64,000 nt of DNA from Primula veris (GCA_963682055.1 OY821749.1:1121001-1185000); one strand, 5' to 3'; shown: positions 11,014 through 23,330, counted from the stretch's first letter. Program-made: numbers and translations. Notes: generated by a model not told the origin, from the sequence alone.

Positions 11014-12302
11014 GAAAAATATAGAAACAAGAGTTATTTTTATTTTTATTTTTTTTTCTCTGTCCAAATATTTGTTTCATCATCACAAGAATTATTTATG
11101 ATTTACTATGTTCCTTTCTTTAAATTTATGTAAGTTTAATCATGTAGAAGAATCATGAATTTTTCAATGTTGAACAAGTTGAACTTATTGTTATGGTTAC
11201 ATAATTTGGCAACGTGTAATCGTACTTTGGATAATATATACTGTAGCATTAAGCCTCAATTTTCAATGTTAGACAAGTCGAACTTATTGTCCCAAGTGAT
11301 CATCTATTCCGTGACCGTTCGACCAGTACAAACTACAAACACATTTAGTTATGGAACCTGATAAGAACAAGCAACTTTTGTCGTATTCAATTTTATTATT
11401 TATGTGCCACTTTATTATTAAGTGACTTTTTTGTTATTTTTATTGATGTTTGAGGACCAGTTTTACTATTTATTTTGTTATGAGTATTATTTAATACACA
11501 TAAACACGTGCGTTCCTTGTTAGTTTGCTACTATTGGGTTTAATAAAGGTTAAAACCCTAATTTTGACTTTTTTTTTCTCTTTTCTTTTAATTGACTGTG
11601 TCTTTTGGTATGAGATTGATTTTTTTTTCTCTCATATATTTCTAAGAAACCTCCGGATTTCATCAGAATCCGAGCACCCTCGCATATGCACGATTTTAAA
11701 ATTTAATGTATTGACAAGCATTTGAGAGCATTTGACACCATTAAGAGATTAACCTTCATAGCACCAAAATATAAAATGTTTAACACAAAAAAGCATAGCG
11801 TACAAATAAAAGAAAAAATAATAACTAAAAAAAAACATATGCAGAAAAGCAAACTAAAAGAAATATAATATACAGAATGATATAAAGTTAGGATGTAGTG
11901 AGCTTTTTTAGATATGGCTAAAAGTTAGGAGTTAGTTAAAAGGGTAATATGGAATACTTTTGGTATGTACAATAAAGATTTCGGCCAAGGTTTTTTGATC
12001 AAAGTATATATAAAAATGTGTATTAAAACGATTATATGATTGAAAGAAATTGAAAGACAACAAAAAGGCTCTCAATTTTAGAATGGAACGTACTTATAGG
12101 TAAGCCAATAGTATTTCACTACGAAAGTAATCGTATCGCTGTTTGGCAAACTTATTCACAAAGGCAGCATAGAAACAGATATCTGGGTATTTTTACAACT
12201 TTTTTCCAGTCTTTTCTATTTTCTTACGTCATCGCCAAAAAGATCTGCGAGTTCAGCCTTTCCTCTAGACAAAGTTAGTTGTTGCCTCCATGAACATATG
12301 GA
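11014..12302. other. intergenic, 3' sides of two convergent genes
   Basis: Holds the 3' UTR of the F-box gene and, at the right, the 3' UTR of the minus-strand hnRNP U-like gene. Around 11160-11290 there is a local duplication (TTTTCAATGTTGAACAAGT and TTTTCAATGTTAGACAAGT, about 105 bp apart). No coding sequence supported. Confidence 0.5.
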
Positions 12303-15300
12303 TTATCGTCCGCTATCGGTAGGTTGTGCAATTGCTGGTAAATTTCCATATGTAGGGGTTGGAGCCAAAGTTGCTGGATAAGGCAAAGAACCTGAAACAA
12401 TATATGCCAAAATCAAAAAACATACTACAAATAAGTCATACCATGGCGATAAAGTTAACTTTCATGTAAACTCGTTTTCATATGATTTTCAACTCCATGT
12501 TTTATAAGTGTTACATGTGCTTTACTAGTTTAATTGAGGAGATTACATGTTTAATGCTCATAAGTGATACAAAATGACAAGTGAGAATACTTCTAAACCT
12601 ATACATTTACACATTTAATACAGTTTAAGAAATAAGAACCAGGTCTGTAAATTAGGATGCATGTTTGTTTGTTTTTAAAAAGGCTACATGTTTATTTCCT
12701 AAATTTCAGGCTTAGTATACACTGGAAATTGATTGAGAGGAAAAGCTTTACATGTATCCAATCAAGGGCATATTAAGAAAAAAACTAGTGCATTTATTAT
12801 ATTAACTACACAGCTAACTTTTCGTTAAACTCTTGTGGAAAATTAAACAAGCCAATCAATCAGGGCAGGATGAAGTACACACGTATTGACATAATACCAT
12901 GGTAAAGCATTTTAAAATAAAATGAGACGACAGTAAAGTAAAAGTAATTGAAGTACGCACCGTATGAAGTAGGAGGTTGTGTATACGACAAGGGAGGATG
13001 AGGTTGTGTATACGACGAGGGAGGAGGAGGTTGTGTATACAACGAAGGAGGAGGAGCTGTAATATAGCCAGAGTAAGGGTTAGTAGCAGGCCTCATACCA
13101 AGACCGAGACTTCCAGCAGTATTGTTGAGGGAGTAGTTATACGTATTTGGAGCACTACCAATTTGTGGTGCAGTTCCAAGACATGCAGAATTAACCTGCA
13201 GTCACTGAATTTATCAATTTACAAATACTAAAATCCAAACACGTGTGTACTAAATCTTTACACTTTGTTTTTGAGTTTCATGGACCGGAAAAAAAAACAT
13301 TTGCAGAATCTGAAAGATACTGGTTCTTACATTAAATTTTCTGTATATTATTTTTAAGTAATTTTACAGGAGTTCATAACCCAAACAGCACAGAATATAT
13401 GAAAAATAAAGAAACCCTTTTTATGCAGAATTCCATATAACTATTAAAAAACTTTGGATTAAGATATTATATGGCGTCTTACTTGACCAGGCAGTTGGTA
13501 ATTAAAATTCATTGGTGGCGGAGGAGGTGAAGCTGTTGGCAGCGAAGAGAAGTTGTACAACTGGACAGAGCTTGCAGAAGAATAAGGTGAATCACTCAAT
13601 GCTTTCCAAGAATAAGGTGATGTCATCTCATCCAAGCACCTCTCGGCCTCAGCTCTATTAAGTTCAGTAAAGATCACCTAACCAAGCATCACATCGTCAG
13701 TTATAATATTGATATAAATGCAAAACAAATGGCAAAAGAAAGAAGATGACATAGAAGGGAGAGGAACATGGCTGTTTCTAAGAGATGTACCTCATCAAAA
13801 TATTCATCTGTTATCGGCATATCCTTACTCTTTGGCAAGACATAGTTTCCTGCAAATAATCCATGTTATTAGCTACTAAAATTTTATTATTTAGAAGAAC
13901 TTCGATGAACATAAAAAGACCTTAGCTACATCAAAGCTGAGATTAGACACTTGTACGCTCTGTTTTAAAATTCGCGCTACATAGCGCTATGTAGCGCGAA
14001 ATAGCGCTTTTTTGGTAAAAAACGCAACGAAAAATCACGATTTTGGGTGGAATTGCGCTAAAATTGCGCTATAGGGGACCAAAAGCGTAAATAGCGAGTT
14101 AAAAAAAAAACAGCGGATCTAAATAATAAATATATATTGTGCAATTTTCATAAAAGTGTCTGCAGTCCAGATGGTTAAGACTGTGCTGTAATTTCCATCA
14201 GACCTGGGTTCGAAACTCACCAACAACAATTTTTTTTTTGATTTTTTTTATTACTATCTAATATAACTATATTTTTTTATTTTTTTTTTGTTATATATTC
14301 TAAAGTTTAGTGCATATTTAGGCAAAAAAAAATACACCGCAAAGCGCTATATAGCAACGCTATTAGCGCTTTTAGCGTTTCTCTCGAAAAAACGCTACGA
14401 TAGCGATAACGCTATTTAAAACACTGCTTGTACGTACTTAACATTTCTTCAACTGCTTCAGCTGGAACATCTTTGCCCATTTCTTTAGATCTTTTGTCGG
14501 AACGAATCTTCCGCTCTTCCGGTGTTGGAAAAACCACAACAGCAACCTGATATTAATATCATTATGACACAAGTTACATAAACCATTTCTTCTTCACTAG
14601 CAAATCAGTATTTAAACATAATATATCTTTGTACACATGATGCTGGGCATGAATAAAGATATCTTACCTTCCGAAAATCTGCAAAAGGCTTCAGTTTACG
14701 TTTTCGAGCACCCTTGTACACATTTGTTTGATCAATAATGTAATTACGAGGTACTTTGGCAGCCCTTGGCAACAGCGCGTTTAATATTTGTGTTGCACAC
14801 TCTATCAACCTTTCAAACCTCTCAGCATAGTTGTACTTCCTATGTAGTCCAAGGACCTGTGAATAGGGTGAAAAGCCATAATCAAATACATAAAAATTAT
14901 TCATCCAAACAACAGAAACATATTCTGAAAGTAGGATTCAAATGATCACCTTCATTTGTTCCAGGTTCTTATTTGTCCCAAGCAAAACGTAACGTTTCTC
15001 AGGGTGTTCTCTTATTCTTTTCTCGGCCCAAGTAGTCTTTCCAGAAGCAGGTAAGCCCACCATCATCATCACCTCACACTCGCTTGGGCTTGCAAAAGTG
15101 GGCCCAATTACCCCATTCCCGTCGCCTATAGCACAAGCCCAAGGTTTATAACCTTCTTCTAGGGTAAGCCCATCTTCAGGAGTAAACTCCATTTTTACTA
15201 TAACATTTTTCAATAAAACATGAGGAAATAAAGCAGATCCCCACTCTAACTTTCTACCAACACCATGTGAAACCGCATCGAAATGCCTTAAAGAACCAAA

Positions 15301-18076
15301 CGATTTCCCATTTTTAGAGAAAGTAATTGAAGCTGGTTTGCTTTCTAGGTCGACAGCGCACACAATGGTATCACCTACTCCAAATTTAGCACCATAATTA
15401 ACGAAATTCCCTGCGTTAGAAAATTTCCCAGTTCCACCATAGCCGAAACTGTGCTTTGTTTCCCCAAGGTTTCCAACTTCTTCATCTCCCCTTGATATAC
15501 CTATACGACAGAGATTCTGTTGGCCCAGGGGAGTTTCTTCCATGATAACTTCTTGATTTTGTATAATTTTGCAACCAAAGCAATATTTTCCACCAATAAT
15601 TCCAACATTGGCTCGAGCCCCAGACCAGCAATAAGCAAATCCCTCATGACAAAGTGCAGAACCTCGCCTGCCATTTCCTTCAATGTCAAAATCTGAAGAA
15701 CGAGAAAAACAAAAGCTCAATTTCCCAAATATATGAAATGAACCTCAGGATTCAGTAAAAAGAGTATAATGGTAACAGTGTGTTTACTTGAAGATTTCAC
15801 ATAACAATAACCGATGGTTAATAAAGGCAATCAATTCAAATATAGAAATCATAAGAACCATTTCCTCATATGTCAATATTATAATAACAATGGTGTGTTC
15901 TGACTTTCAACCCAAATCCTAGAGTTTCTCACTTATCCTGTATTTTACTCTAAGTGGAAAGTTTTAAAGAATGTTCCCGAGTGAGTTTTTAAACATTCGA
16001 ACAGAAAAACAGCTTCCGTGTTTCAATTTTATTTAGGTTATTTATGTCCATGTAAGTACCTAACGCGTATTCTACAAGGGTTAAAATAGTTTACGGGTAC
16101 ACATATCTGGGGCTGGTTTGGAGTTTTAGATGCTGCCTTCTTCAAAATGAGACTCTTAGGTTTTTAAAGTCGTTAATTAACACAACGAAAGAAATGTAGC
16201 AAACTGATCTCGTGCAGTATCTAAGATTCTAAGCATACTGTTAGCAAAAAACTTTGGTACTTTTGTATAATTGGAAAGAAATAAACTAATATATTAAATT
16301 ACTAATTATACTTCCCAAACAAGTCTAATTACACTATAATCGAAGTATTAATAACAACAACGACGACAATAATAATAATAAGGAAAATAACCACAAACAC
16401 GTTACTTCCCAAACAAGTCTAATTACACTATAATCGAAGTATTAATAACAACAACCACAACAACAATAATAATAAGGAAAATAACCACACAAACACGTTA
16501 CTTCCCAAACAAGTCTAATTACACTATAATCGAAGCAAATAACCACACAAACACGTTACTTCTACTAACAACAACAACAATTATAATAATAAGGCAATTT
16601 AATAACAAAAATCTAGGGTTAGGAGATGACCTAGGTCACAATCGGCGGGGTTACGAACGACGAGGTATAACTCATTCATATGATTAATTATTAAATTACT
16701 TCGTAAACAAGTCTGCATTATACTTATATGGATATAGATACATTACTAATTTACATTATACTAGTATAGTGCTTATATACATAGCTTGAGATAATTGATG
16801 CATAAGGCACAGATAATCGAAACAAATAACCACACAAACACAATAATAACTACTATCATACGAAAATTGGTTAAAACCTAGAATAGGAGGTTCCAGCTAA
16901 TTAATATGGTAAATTATATAATTACTTCGCAAAAAAAGTCTACATAATACTTATATATATAGCTATATTACACTATAATCGAAATAAATAACCACACAAA
17001 CACAAGAATGACTACTATTATACTATCATAAAATTAGCTAGGTTAAAACCAAAAACAGAAGGCGGGTATAACTATTAAATAATTACTTCCCGAACAAGTC
17101 TACATTATCATTCTATTATAATAAGCCAACCCCAGTCAAATGAGACTGCCCAATTTAACCATTTTTTTCAAAAATACCCCTACGCCTTTATATAAATTAC
17201 AATAATACTATACTCCCATAAAAATATAAAAAATAAAAACTAATAAAACCATTTTCTCTCTTTAGCAACCAAACATTCTCTTTTAAATCTTAAACTATGT
17301 TTTTTTTTTGTATTATCCACGTATTTATATCATAACTATACATATTTCTATATTTTTATTGCATTACGCGCAGCACACGCAACGCGTGGGACACGATTAC
17401 TAGTACTTATATAGATATATTACTAATTTACATTATATCTATAGTTCTATACTATTATTATAAGCCAACTCAAGAGTTTTGAGTCTGCCAAATTTTGCCC
17501 CTTTTTTCCAAAAATACCCATACATTTTTTTATTAATTACAATAATACCATACTCACATAAAAAAAATATAAAAAGTAATAACTAATGACACTATTTATC
17601 CCTTTTTAACAACCAAACATTCTTTTTAAGTCTTATCATCTTATAGATATATATATTTTGTATTATCCACATATTTGTATCATAACTGCAATTATTTTCT
17701 ATATTTTAATTGCACTGCACGTCACACACGCAACGCGTGGGTCACGATTAATAGTATTATTATAGAGTTAGTATACTTAGCTATAAATAATTGATGCATG
17801 TATCACAGATAATCGAAACAAATAACCATAAAAAAAAACATCACTACTACTAATAATAACAACAACTACTATAAAGTCAATGATAATAGTAATTACATAA
17901 CAATTAAATGAATTAAAAACTAGGGTTAGGAAATAACCTAGGTCACAATCAGCGGGGTTGAGAACGACGAGATGACGTGGCATGGACGGAAAAGGATTAC
18001 GTTCACACCCGACCTTCCTCTTCTTCGTCTCCGTTTCTCCGGTCGCCGGAGCTCCGCGTTTCGCCGTCGTCGCCAT
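12303..18076 (-). CDS. hnRNP U-like protein: SPRY domain plus P-loop kinase-like domain
   Basis: Eight exons, all GT-AG: 18076-17938, 15692-14950, 14856-14668, 14546-14438, 13849-13791, 13677-13483, 13195-12961, 12391-12303. They sum to 1758 nt (585 residues) with consistent phases. Residues 1-35 are basic with a nuclear-signal-like KKRK. A SPRY domain spans about 65-215 (EGFAYCWSGARANVG, HSFGYGGTGKFS, DLESKPASITFSKNGK). A P-loop GLPASGKTTW lies at 259-268, followed by an RNA/polynucleotide-kinase-like domain with FIIDQTNVY-type sequence (YIIDQTNVYKGARKRK). The C-terminus is Pro/Tyr-rich with YTQPPP repeats. This is the plant counterpart of hnRNP U-like proteins, presumably nuclear RNA-binding. 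Intron 1 (2.2 kb) and intron 4 hold inserted elements and a copy of the exon 1 end. Nothing in the coding exons is broken. Confidence 0.93.
13958..14426. mobile_element. hAT-type foldback element with a tRNA-like core, in intron 4 of the hnRNP U-like gene
   Basis: Ends CTCTGTTTTAAAATTCGCG and CGCTATTTAAAACACTG are inverted copies (CAGTGTTTTAAATAGCG type). A perfect 8-bp target duplication CTTGTACG flanks it (13950-13957 and 14427-14434). Both arms are rich in AGCGCTA/TAGCGCT blocks that can fold back. The middle contains a tRNA-like stretch (14156-14221) followed by a long poly-T. The right duplication overlaps intron positions +4 to +11 of the exon 4 splice donor, so the element begins 12 bases into the intron. 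Confidence 0.9.
14156..14221 (+). other. tRNA-like (SINE-type) sequence with A and B boxes
   Basis: A-box-like TGGTTAAGAC at 14172-14181 and B-box GGTTCGAAAC at 14207-14216 are about 35 bases apart, as in tRNA-derived RNA polymerase III promoters. The acceptor stem does not pair well, so this is not a working tRNA. It is followed by T-rich sequence. Likely a SINE head captured by the surrounding hAT-type element. Confidence 0.6.
16304..16560. repeat. tandem repeat in intron 1 of the hnRNP U-like gene
   Basis: Three adjacent copies of a unit beginning CTTCCCAAACAAGTCTAATTA and containing ATAATCGAAG, runs of AAC/AAT, and AATAACCACA; the third is shortened. More diverged copies of the same motifs continue to about 17110 and reappear at 17800-17900. 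The whole intron appears to have grown by local duplication. Confidence 0.8.
16613..16664 (-). repeat. ghost copy of the 3' end of exon 1 with its splice donor
   Basis: On the minus strand this matches the end of exon 1 and the start of intron 1 (17918-17971): the AACCCCGCYGATTGTGACCTAG block is followed by GT, and then by similar intronic sequence including the CCTAACCCTAG block. It is 1.3 kb downstream of the real exon end. It would still encode NPADCDL followed by a GT donor. No ATG-bearing upstream part is seen with it. Confidence 0.85.
17108..17403 (+). mobile_element. small non-autonomous Helitron-like element, copy 1
   Basis: Begins with TC after an A, ends with CTAG before a T, and has the GC hairpin CACGC-AAC-GCGTG 15 bases before the end: the standard 3' signature of Helitrons. 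About 300 bp, no coding capacity. A second copy lies right after it and a third, inverted, at the right edge of the window. Confidence 0.72.
17446..17754 (+). mobile_element. small non-autonomous Helitron-like element, copy 2
   Basis: Parallel to copy 1 over its whole length (TAAGCCAAC near the start, AACCAAACATTCT in the middle, the CACGCAACGCGTGGG hairpin near the end). The terminal CTAG has changed to ATAG. The left end is less certain, because two TC dinucleotides are possible. Confidence 0.68.
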
Positions 18077-18145
18077 GATCCGAGTTTTTAGAGAGAGAAA
18101 GTTGAAGTGGTTTTTTCTTTTCTTTTTTTATTATGGGAGTAGGAA

Positions 18146-18394
18146 AAGGGAGGGACGGGATCGGTTCGGTTCGGTTTTTAGTAAAATCGAAACCAAAATC
18201 GAGCATATTTTTCGGTTCGGATTTTTTCGGTTTTGGTTTTTTAAGTTTTTGGACCGAAGCGGACCGGTTTTTTTGGTCCAGTTTCGGATTTTTTTCGTTT
18301 TTTTGGTTATTTTCGGTTATTTTCGGTTTTTCAATTTCAATCTTTTTCGCTTATCGGTCTGGTTCGATTTTTTCGATTTTTTCGTCCGGCCCTT
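18146..18394 (+). mobile_element. hAT-type MITE with CCGAACC-like internal sequence, copy 4, next to the hnRNP U-like start codon
   Basis: Starts AAGGGAGGGACGG and ends CGTCCGGCCCTT, matching terminal inverted repeats, with the GGTTCGG/TTTTTCGG interior. No target duplication is clear. It lies only about 70 bases upstream of the hnRNP U-like ATG, so it falls in that gene's 5' UTR or core promoter. Confidence 0.8.
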
Positions 18395-19836
18395 AAATAA
18401 ATAATAATAAAAAAAAAAAAAAAAAAAAGTCGAGTATAACCGCCTTTAATAAGATTAAACTAATTAAGTTATGCTAAAAAAGAAAAACTAAGGGAAAGTC
18501 TATGAAAATTGAAATGTTTGATTTGTGTTTTTATATAATATAACAAGTTATAATTAGTAACAATTTATTTATTTAAGTAAACTAAATACTTTGTTTTGGT
18601 AATGATATAAGGGTATGTATGGTAGTACAGTATATATTAATGATATTATAGATAAATTTATTTCTATATTGAATGCTATTTTTTTTTTAAATATACTAAA
18701 TGTCTAAACGATGTTTCGGGCACTCGTTAGCAAAACCAATAAATTAATTTATAATAAACGATTCTTAGATTTGGATTTAATGTGGAAAATTTGTGTTTTT
18801 TTTAGAAAAATTACCTATCAGATTTGGAGGTAGTAGTGATCGAGCTCTGATCATGAGCACCATATAACCCACTTGGAGGCGGGATCAACATTATCGGAGT
18901 GCACAAAATTAAAGTGTTATTTTACGGGAATATGATACTCGTTATTTTTTAAATTATTTTGTAGTTTTTTCTATTAAATAAAATGATGTTTTTGTAAACT
19001 GTGAGTGTGCGAGTGCACCATTTTATCCAACATATCGTACGCCCATGTGGGCAACCTACCAACCCACATTGCTTGTAAAAAGAATAGTATGATAGTCGAA
19101 CATGTTAGGTGTCATCTATGTGCTTAATGGTATAAGGCGGGTGCTAGATGGATATCGGTCGCATAACACATAATCAATACGAAGCTTAATCAACGTCTAA
19201 TCCAGTCAGCTTTTAGGTTTCAACTACCCCCTATTTTCCACATAGGCTTACTTTTTAGAACATTGTGCGTCAGACAAGGCACGACATGTAGAATATGAAA
19301 TTGCAATACACGGCGCGACTAGCTATGACACCGCCAGTCAAATTTGTATATATTATATGTTAGCTTATATTTGCCAATGTAGATGTGCTGATCGCAACAT
19401 GCAATTTTAGTCAAAAATGCTAGTATTTTTTATATCGTTTTGTAAATGTACAGTTTTTTTTTTCCTGATCGAAGTGTAGAATTTTAAGATAAGTCTACTC
19501 CTTTTTTTAGTTTTTATCTTTTTTTCGTGCATTGTCAATGATGTATCGTCGCGTCAAACACTTGTAAAGGAAAGGAAAATGAGGGTCTATGCGTATAGCA
19601 TGGGGATAGGTGAACGAGTCAAATTGTGCACACATCGACCGGTACATAGGCACACTAGCACGGTGTCTCCTAGAGTAATGGGCAGAAGCTAGTTTGTTTG
19701 AAAAACAACGAATGATACACAAAAGTGTCGTATGTTGAACAATATCTACATAAGCTATCCCTATGGGAATCGTACTGATCAGAGATACACACACATGATG
19801 GGGTATGCTAAATAAGTTAGTAGTGATGGATATGAG
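18395..19836. other. intergenic sequence
   Basis: No gene supported. A poly-A run at 18410-18428 follows the MITE. The stretch 19000-19340 is less AT-rich than its surroundings and may be an old transposon piece, but I recognise no domain. Confidence 0.45.
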
Positions 19837-20122
19837 TAGTGCTGGGGCGAAAAACCGGAAAAACCGAACCGGACCGATAACCGAACCGACAAAAGACCTA
19901 AATCGAAAAACCAAAAAAAATTCGAGTCAGTTTCAGTTTTCAATAAAACCGAACCGAAAAAGACCGAAACCGAAAAAAACCGAAACTTGACCGAAAAAAA
20001 CCGGTCCGGCTTGGTCTAAAAAATAAAAAGACCGAAACCGAAAAAAACCGAACCGAAAAATATGCTCGGTTTCGGTTTTGCTAAAAACCGAACCGAACCG
20101 GACCGGACTGAACCCAGCCCTG
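19837..20122 (-). mobile_element. hAT-type MITE with CCGAACC-like internal sequence, copy 5
   Basis: Ends TAGTGCTGGG and CCCAGCCCTG are near-perfect inverted repeats. The flanks GATATGAG (19829-19836) and GGTATGAG (20123-20130) match at 7 of 8 bases, so an 8-bp target duplication is likely. The interior is CCGAACCGAAAAA-type. Confidence 0.9.
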
Positions 20123-22262
20123 GGTATGAGTGAGGCTTTACTGATTTGCAGTTTTTGAGCCAATAAGTTGAATTCTATGAGGTTGAAGAAAAGAGGTCCC
20201 CTCAAGCTAAAAACTCCTAATATAATATAACTAAGAAAGAAAATCCAGAAACTGATGGCTTTTGTTCTAATCAACCAAATCATAGATGGCTTTAAGCTTG
20301 AAAACTGCTGCATATAATGTAGTAAACAATCACATTTCTAAAATAGTATCAAGTTTAAACACACAAAAATATTGTATTTGCAAAATCATAAATCTAGGGG
20401 CACTCAATGATGCAAACGTATCCAGATAAAATGACCTGGAAATACTAATACGATGGTCAATTGGTCCTAAAGTAGCATTCGATGTTGCAAACACTGAAAT
20501 ATCGACTTGCATACGAATCCATGTATGCATAATGCATGTATGCCACTGTTACAACTCTTAACATCCCATTCAATCACAGTTAGCACGGTTGGAAAAGAGA
20601 GGTAATTCTAACTACACTAGTGTCTTACTGTCTTCGTATGCTTGGATGACCGGTGCCGACAATGACATAACTAACTCTCAGGAGGGAAATAGTAAAGAAA
20701 GAAACGAAACTTAGAAAATTTATGTAAGACAAAAATGTTTTTTTTTTCTGCAAACAGCTAGCTAAGTGGTCATAAAAACGAAAACTTATTCTTGATCCTC
20801 AAATGAAAACAAGCTTCTGAAATAGTAGCTGTAACTCTGATACCAAAGGTAAAACAAAAAACAGAATCAGCAGATAGGATCTTTCTACGGAAGGCACAAT
20901 AACATTTAGAACACGTTCAAGGTTACAAGATAGGAATAGAGATCCGTAGATGTGATTGTTTACAATAGCAAAGCCTTCGGTACAAAAGGTGGGAAACAAA
21001 AACAGATTTGGGGTCGGATACGAAAATCAATGTCAATGCAACGACTTTACTACAAAAGCAACCGTACAGTCATTTAGGGTTCTGAAAGATACAACTTTTT
21101 GATACCGAAAAAATAATTTTACAAAAGGCACAAAACAATCAGCAAAACATTTTGGGTTCTGAAAGGAGAATCGGAGTCAATAAGAGCGACTTTACTACAC
21201 CGGCCAGTAACCAAAATGAAGAAAATCTACATAAAATCTGCATTCTTTAGTTCCAACTGAATACAAATAAGTATGGCAAAGATCAAATCCAAATGATGAA
21301 AACTTGAAGGGAAAAAAAAAAGGTGTACTTTTCCATGTCCGTATAGCCTTAAAAGTAAAAATCTACATCTCTAAGGGAAATAATTGGAAACTGAAATTAA
21401 CAAAAACAACCGAGTAAAAAAGAAAAACAATCTCAGGCTTTTGATGTGAAATTTATGTAGACATAATAAAGCAAAATAAAAGCCTTTTTTTTTTCTGGAA
21501 ACAACTAGCCAAGTAAAAACCAAAAGGTTAACTCAAACATGCATGAAAAACAAGGAAACCTTCAACACAATAAATTGCAAACAATATTTCTAATTCAGCA
21601 GATACACCAGTTTTACAAAAGTAACATACAATTTTTTGGAAATGGTTTCAATACGATACAAGAGCTGAGATCAGTCTATGCAACTTCTTAATACCAAATG
21701 CATAGCCTTCAATACAAAAGGCACCAAACAATCAACACCGAAACAGATTAGGTAAGATTTAAGAATCAAACAATCAAATACAATACAAGAATCGAATAGA
21801 TGCGAATTTTTGAAACCAAAGGCATAGCCTTTAATACAAAAGACACAAAACGAAAAACACCAAAATGGATGGGGTTAAGTTACAAGAATCAAAAGTCAAT
21901 AGATGCGACATAACTGCAGATAACCACAAAACTTATATTGAAGAGAAATGGGTAGTATATGAGACTAAATCCAGCAATCATAATAACACGAAGATTAAAA
22001 ACCATAATAACTTTAATTTAAATAACAAAAAAGTACATAGTACAAGCCTTGTTTGTACTTTCCCATGTCGGCATAGCCTTAACCGGATCACTATAGATGT
22101 ACACACAACATACAGGCCAACCACAATCTTCAATGAATGGGTTGAAGATAAACAGCTTGTAACGATAAACAATATGTACAAATCCCAACCTTAAAACCTT
22201 ATACGACTTCTGTTTTGGACACAAAAAAAGGTTTCTTTATGAACTCTTTAATAAATCAAAAC
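20123..22262. repeat. degenerate tandem repeats downstream of the FBS-type F-box gene
   Basis: Blocks of roughly 100-150 bp recur with drift from about 20820 to 22100: TAGCCTT-AATACAAAAGGCA, CAAAACAATCAGCAAAACA, and AATAGATGCGA variants. No reading frame is credible. The right end must include the 3' UTR of the minus-strand gene that stops at 22263. Confidence 0.6.
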
Positions 22263-22970
22263 TCACTCATCAATTTCCATTGCTGAAAACAAATTCCTCC
22301 TCGGCCCCACTTCCTCATCCGGTGAAGCAAATAAAGCCACTGAGACATTGGCCAACTTCTTTTCACACAATCGGGACTTCTGAACACGCAATTGTTTAGG
22401 AGCATTTGGTGCCTCGATCTCTTCGTCATCTTCAGAGGGCCCCACATCCATTAAATTACGCAAAGAAAAAGTCTTTTTTGTCGGCGTACTAAACTGAAAA
22501 TGCCACTCCTTGGCAACTTTAGTCTGTCAATAGTCAAAACCTAAGATCAATAAAGCATTTAATTCGAATAAATTCAACATTTATAAAGTGATTATAATAA
22601 TTACCGCTTGTCGGATAAGCTTTGACACGTGAAAAAGTTGCTTCAAGTCATCATGATCAACACCACACAAGATTCTAACCTACAATAAATTCCAAAAAAC
22701 AACCGTTAATTCACAAAACTAAACATACTTTATAAAGAGGTAGTTAAATAACGGTTAAATTTTTGTACTCACCAAAATATCCACAGACAGGTCTTCAAGT
22801 TGAGTAATTTGGGAACCGATATTCAATTTCTTGTTGAATTGTTCTATTGTTTCCTCGGGGAGATCAACTTCCATATTACCTACTATAGCAACTCTTTTCC
22901 CACTCATTGACCGAGTGTATCGAACAACTCCAACGCCTAACTCTAACCCAGACCTCTTTCCTAACCCCAT
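22263..22970 (-). CDS. FBS: FBS-type (F-box stress induced) small F-box protein
   Basis: Three exons with phase-0 introns: 22970-22773, 22679-22605, 22523-22263; 534 nt, 177 residues. It opens with the family's MGLGKRSGL-type start and a KRVAIVGNMEVD block. The F-box spans about residues 58-95 (LEDLSVDILVRILCGVDHDDLKQLFHVSKLIRQA), followed by KEWHFQFSTPTKKT. This order is characteristic of plant FBS1-FBS4 proteins (for example At1g61340, At4g21510), small F-box proteins without a known substrate domain, reported as stress-induced and binding SKP1/ASK and 14-3-3 proteins. The C-terminal 60 residues are lineage-variable. The 5' flank is filled with tandem repeats and may contain a leader intron, since an acceptor-like AAACAG lies about 25 bases upstream of the ATG. 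Confidence 0.92.
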
Positions 22971-22986
22971 TTTCTTCTTCCAGTTC

Positions 22987-23330
22987 TTTAAAATATCTGT
23001 TTAAACCATTACAACAATAACACAAACGGATAAGATGAGTAGCTTAACTTAAATCAACTCACAAATCATACTCATTAGGAAATGTGAAATCTACCTCTTT
23101 AAAGTATCTGTTTAAACCATTAATCAACAATCACAAACATATAAGATGAGTATACCTTAAATCAACTCACAAATCATAATCATTAAGAAATGTGAAAATT
23201 TTCTCTTACAGTTTCTGTTTAAACCATTAATTAACAGTAACTCAACCAGAGAAGATGACCAGTTTAACTTAAATCAACTCACAAATCATACTCATTAACA
23301 AATGTAAAAACTGCCTCAATGTAGATAACT
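22987..23330. repeat. three tandem copies (about 110 bp) just upstream of the FBS start codon
   Basis: Units share TCTGTTTAAACCATTA (starting 22996, 23107, 23214), ACTTAAATCAACTCACAAATCAT and TCATTA. On the gene strand each copy repeats a pyrimidine-poor GTTTAAACAG that could act as a splice acceptor for a leader intron. Confidence 0.88.

Noticed and set aside
14156..14221. Possible true tRNA gene
   Set aside because: Has A and B boxes, but the acceptor and anticodon stems do not pair and it lies inside a transposon.
21865..22224. Overlapping frames on both strands of 67-109 residues downstream of the FBS gene
   Set aside because: They cover degenerate repeats and have no conserved features.
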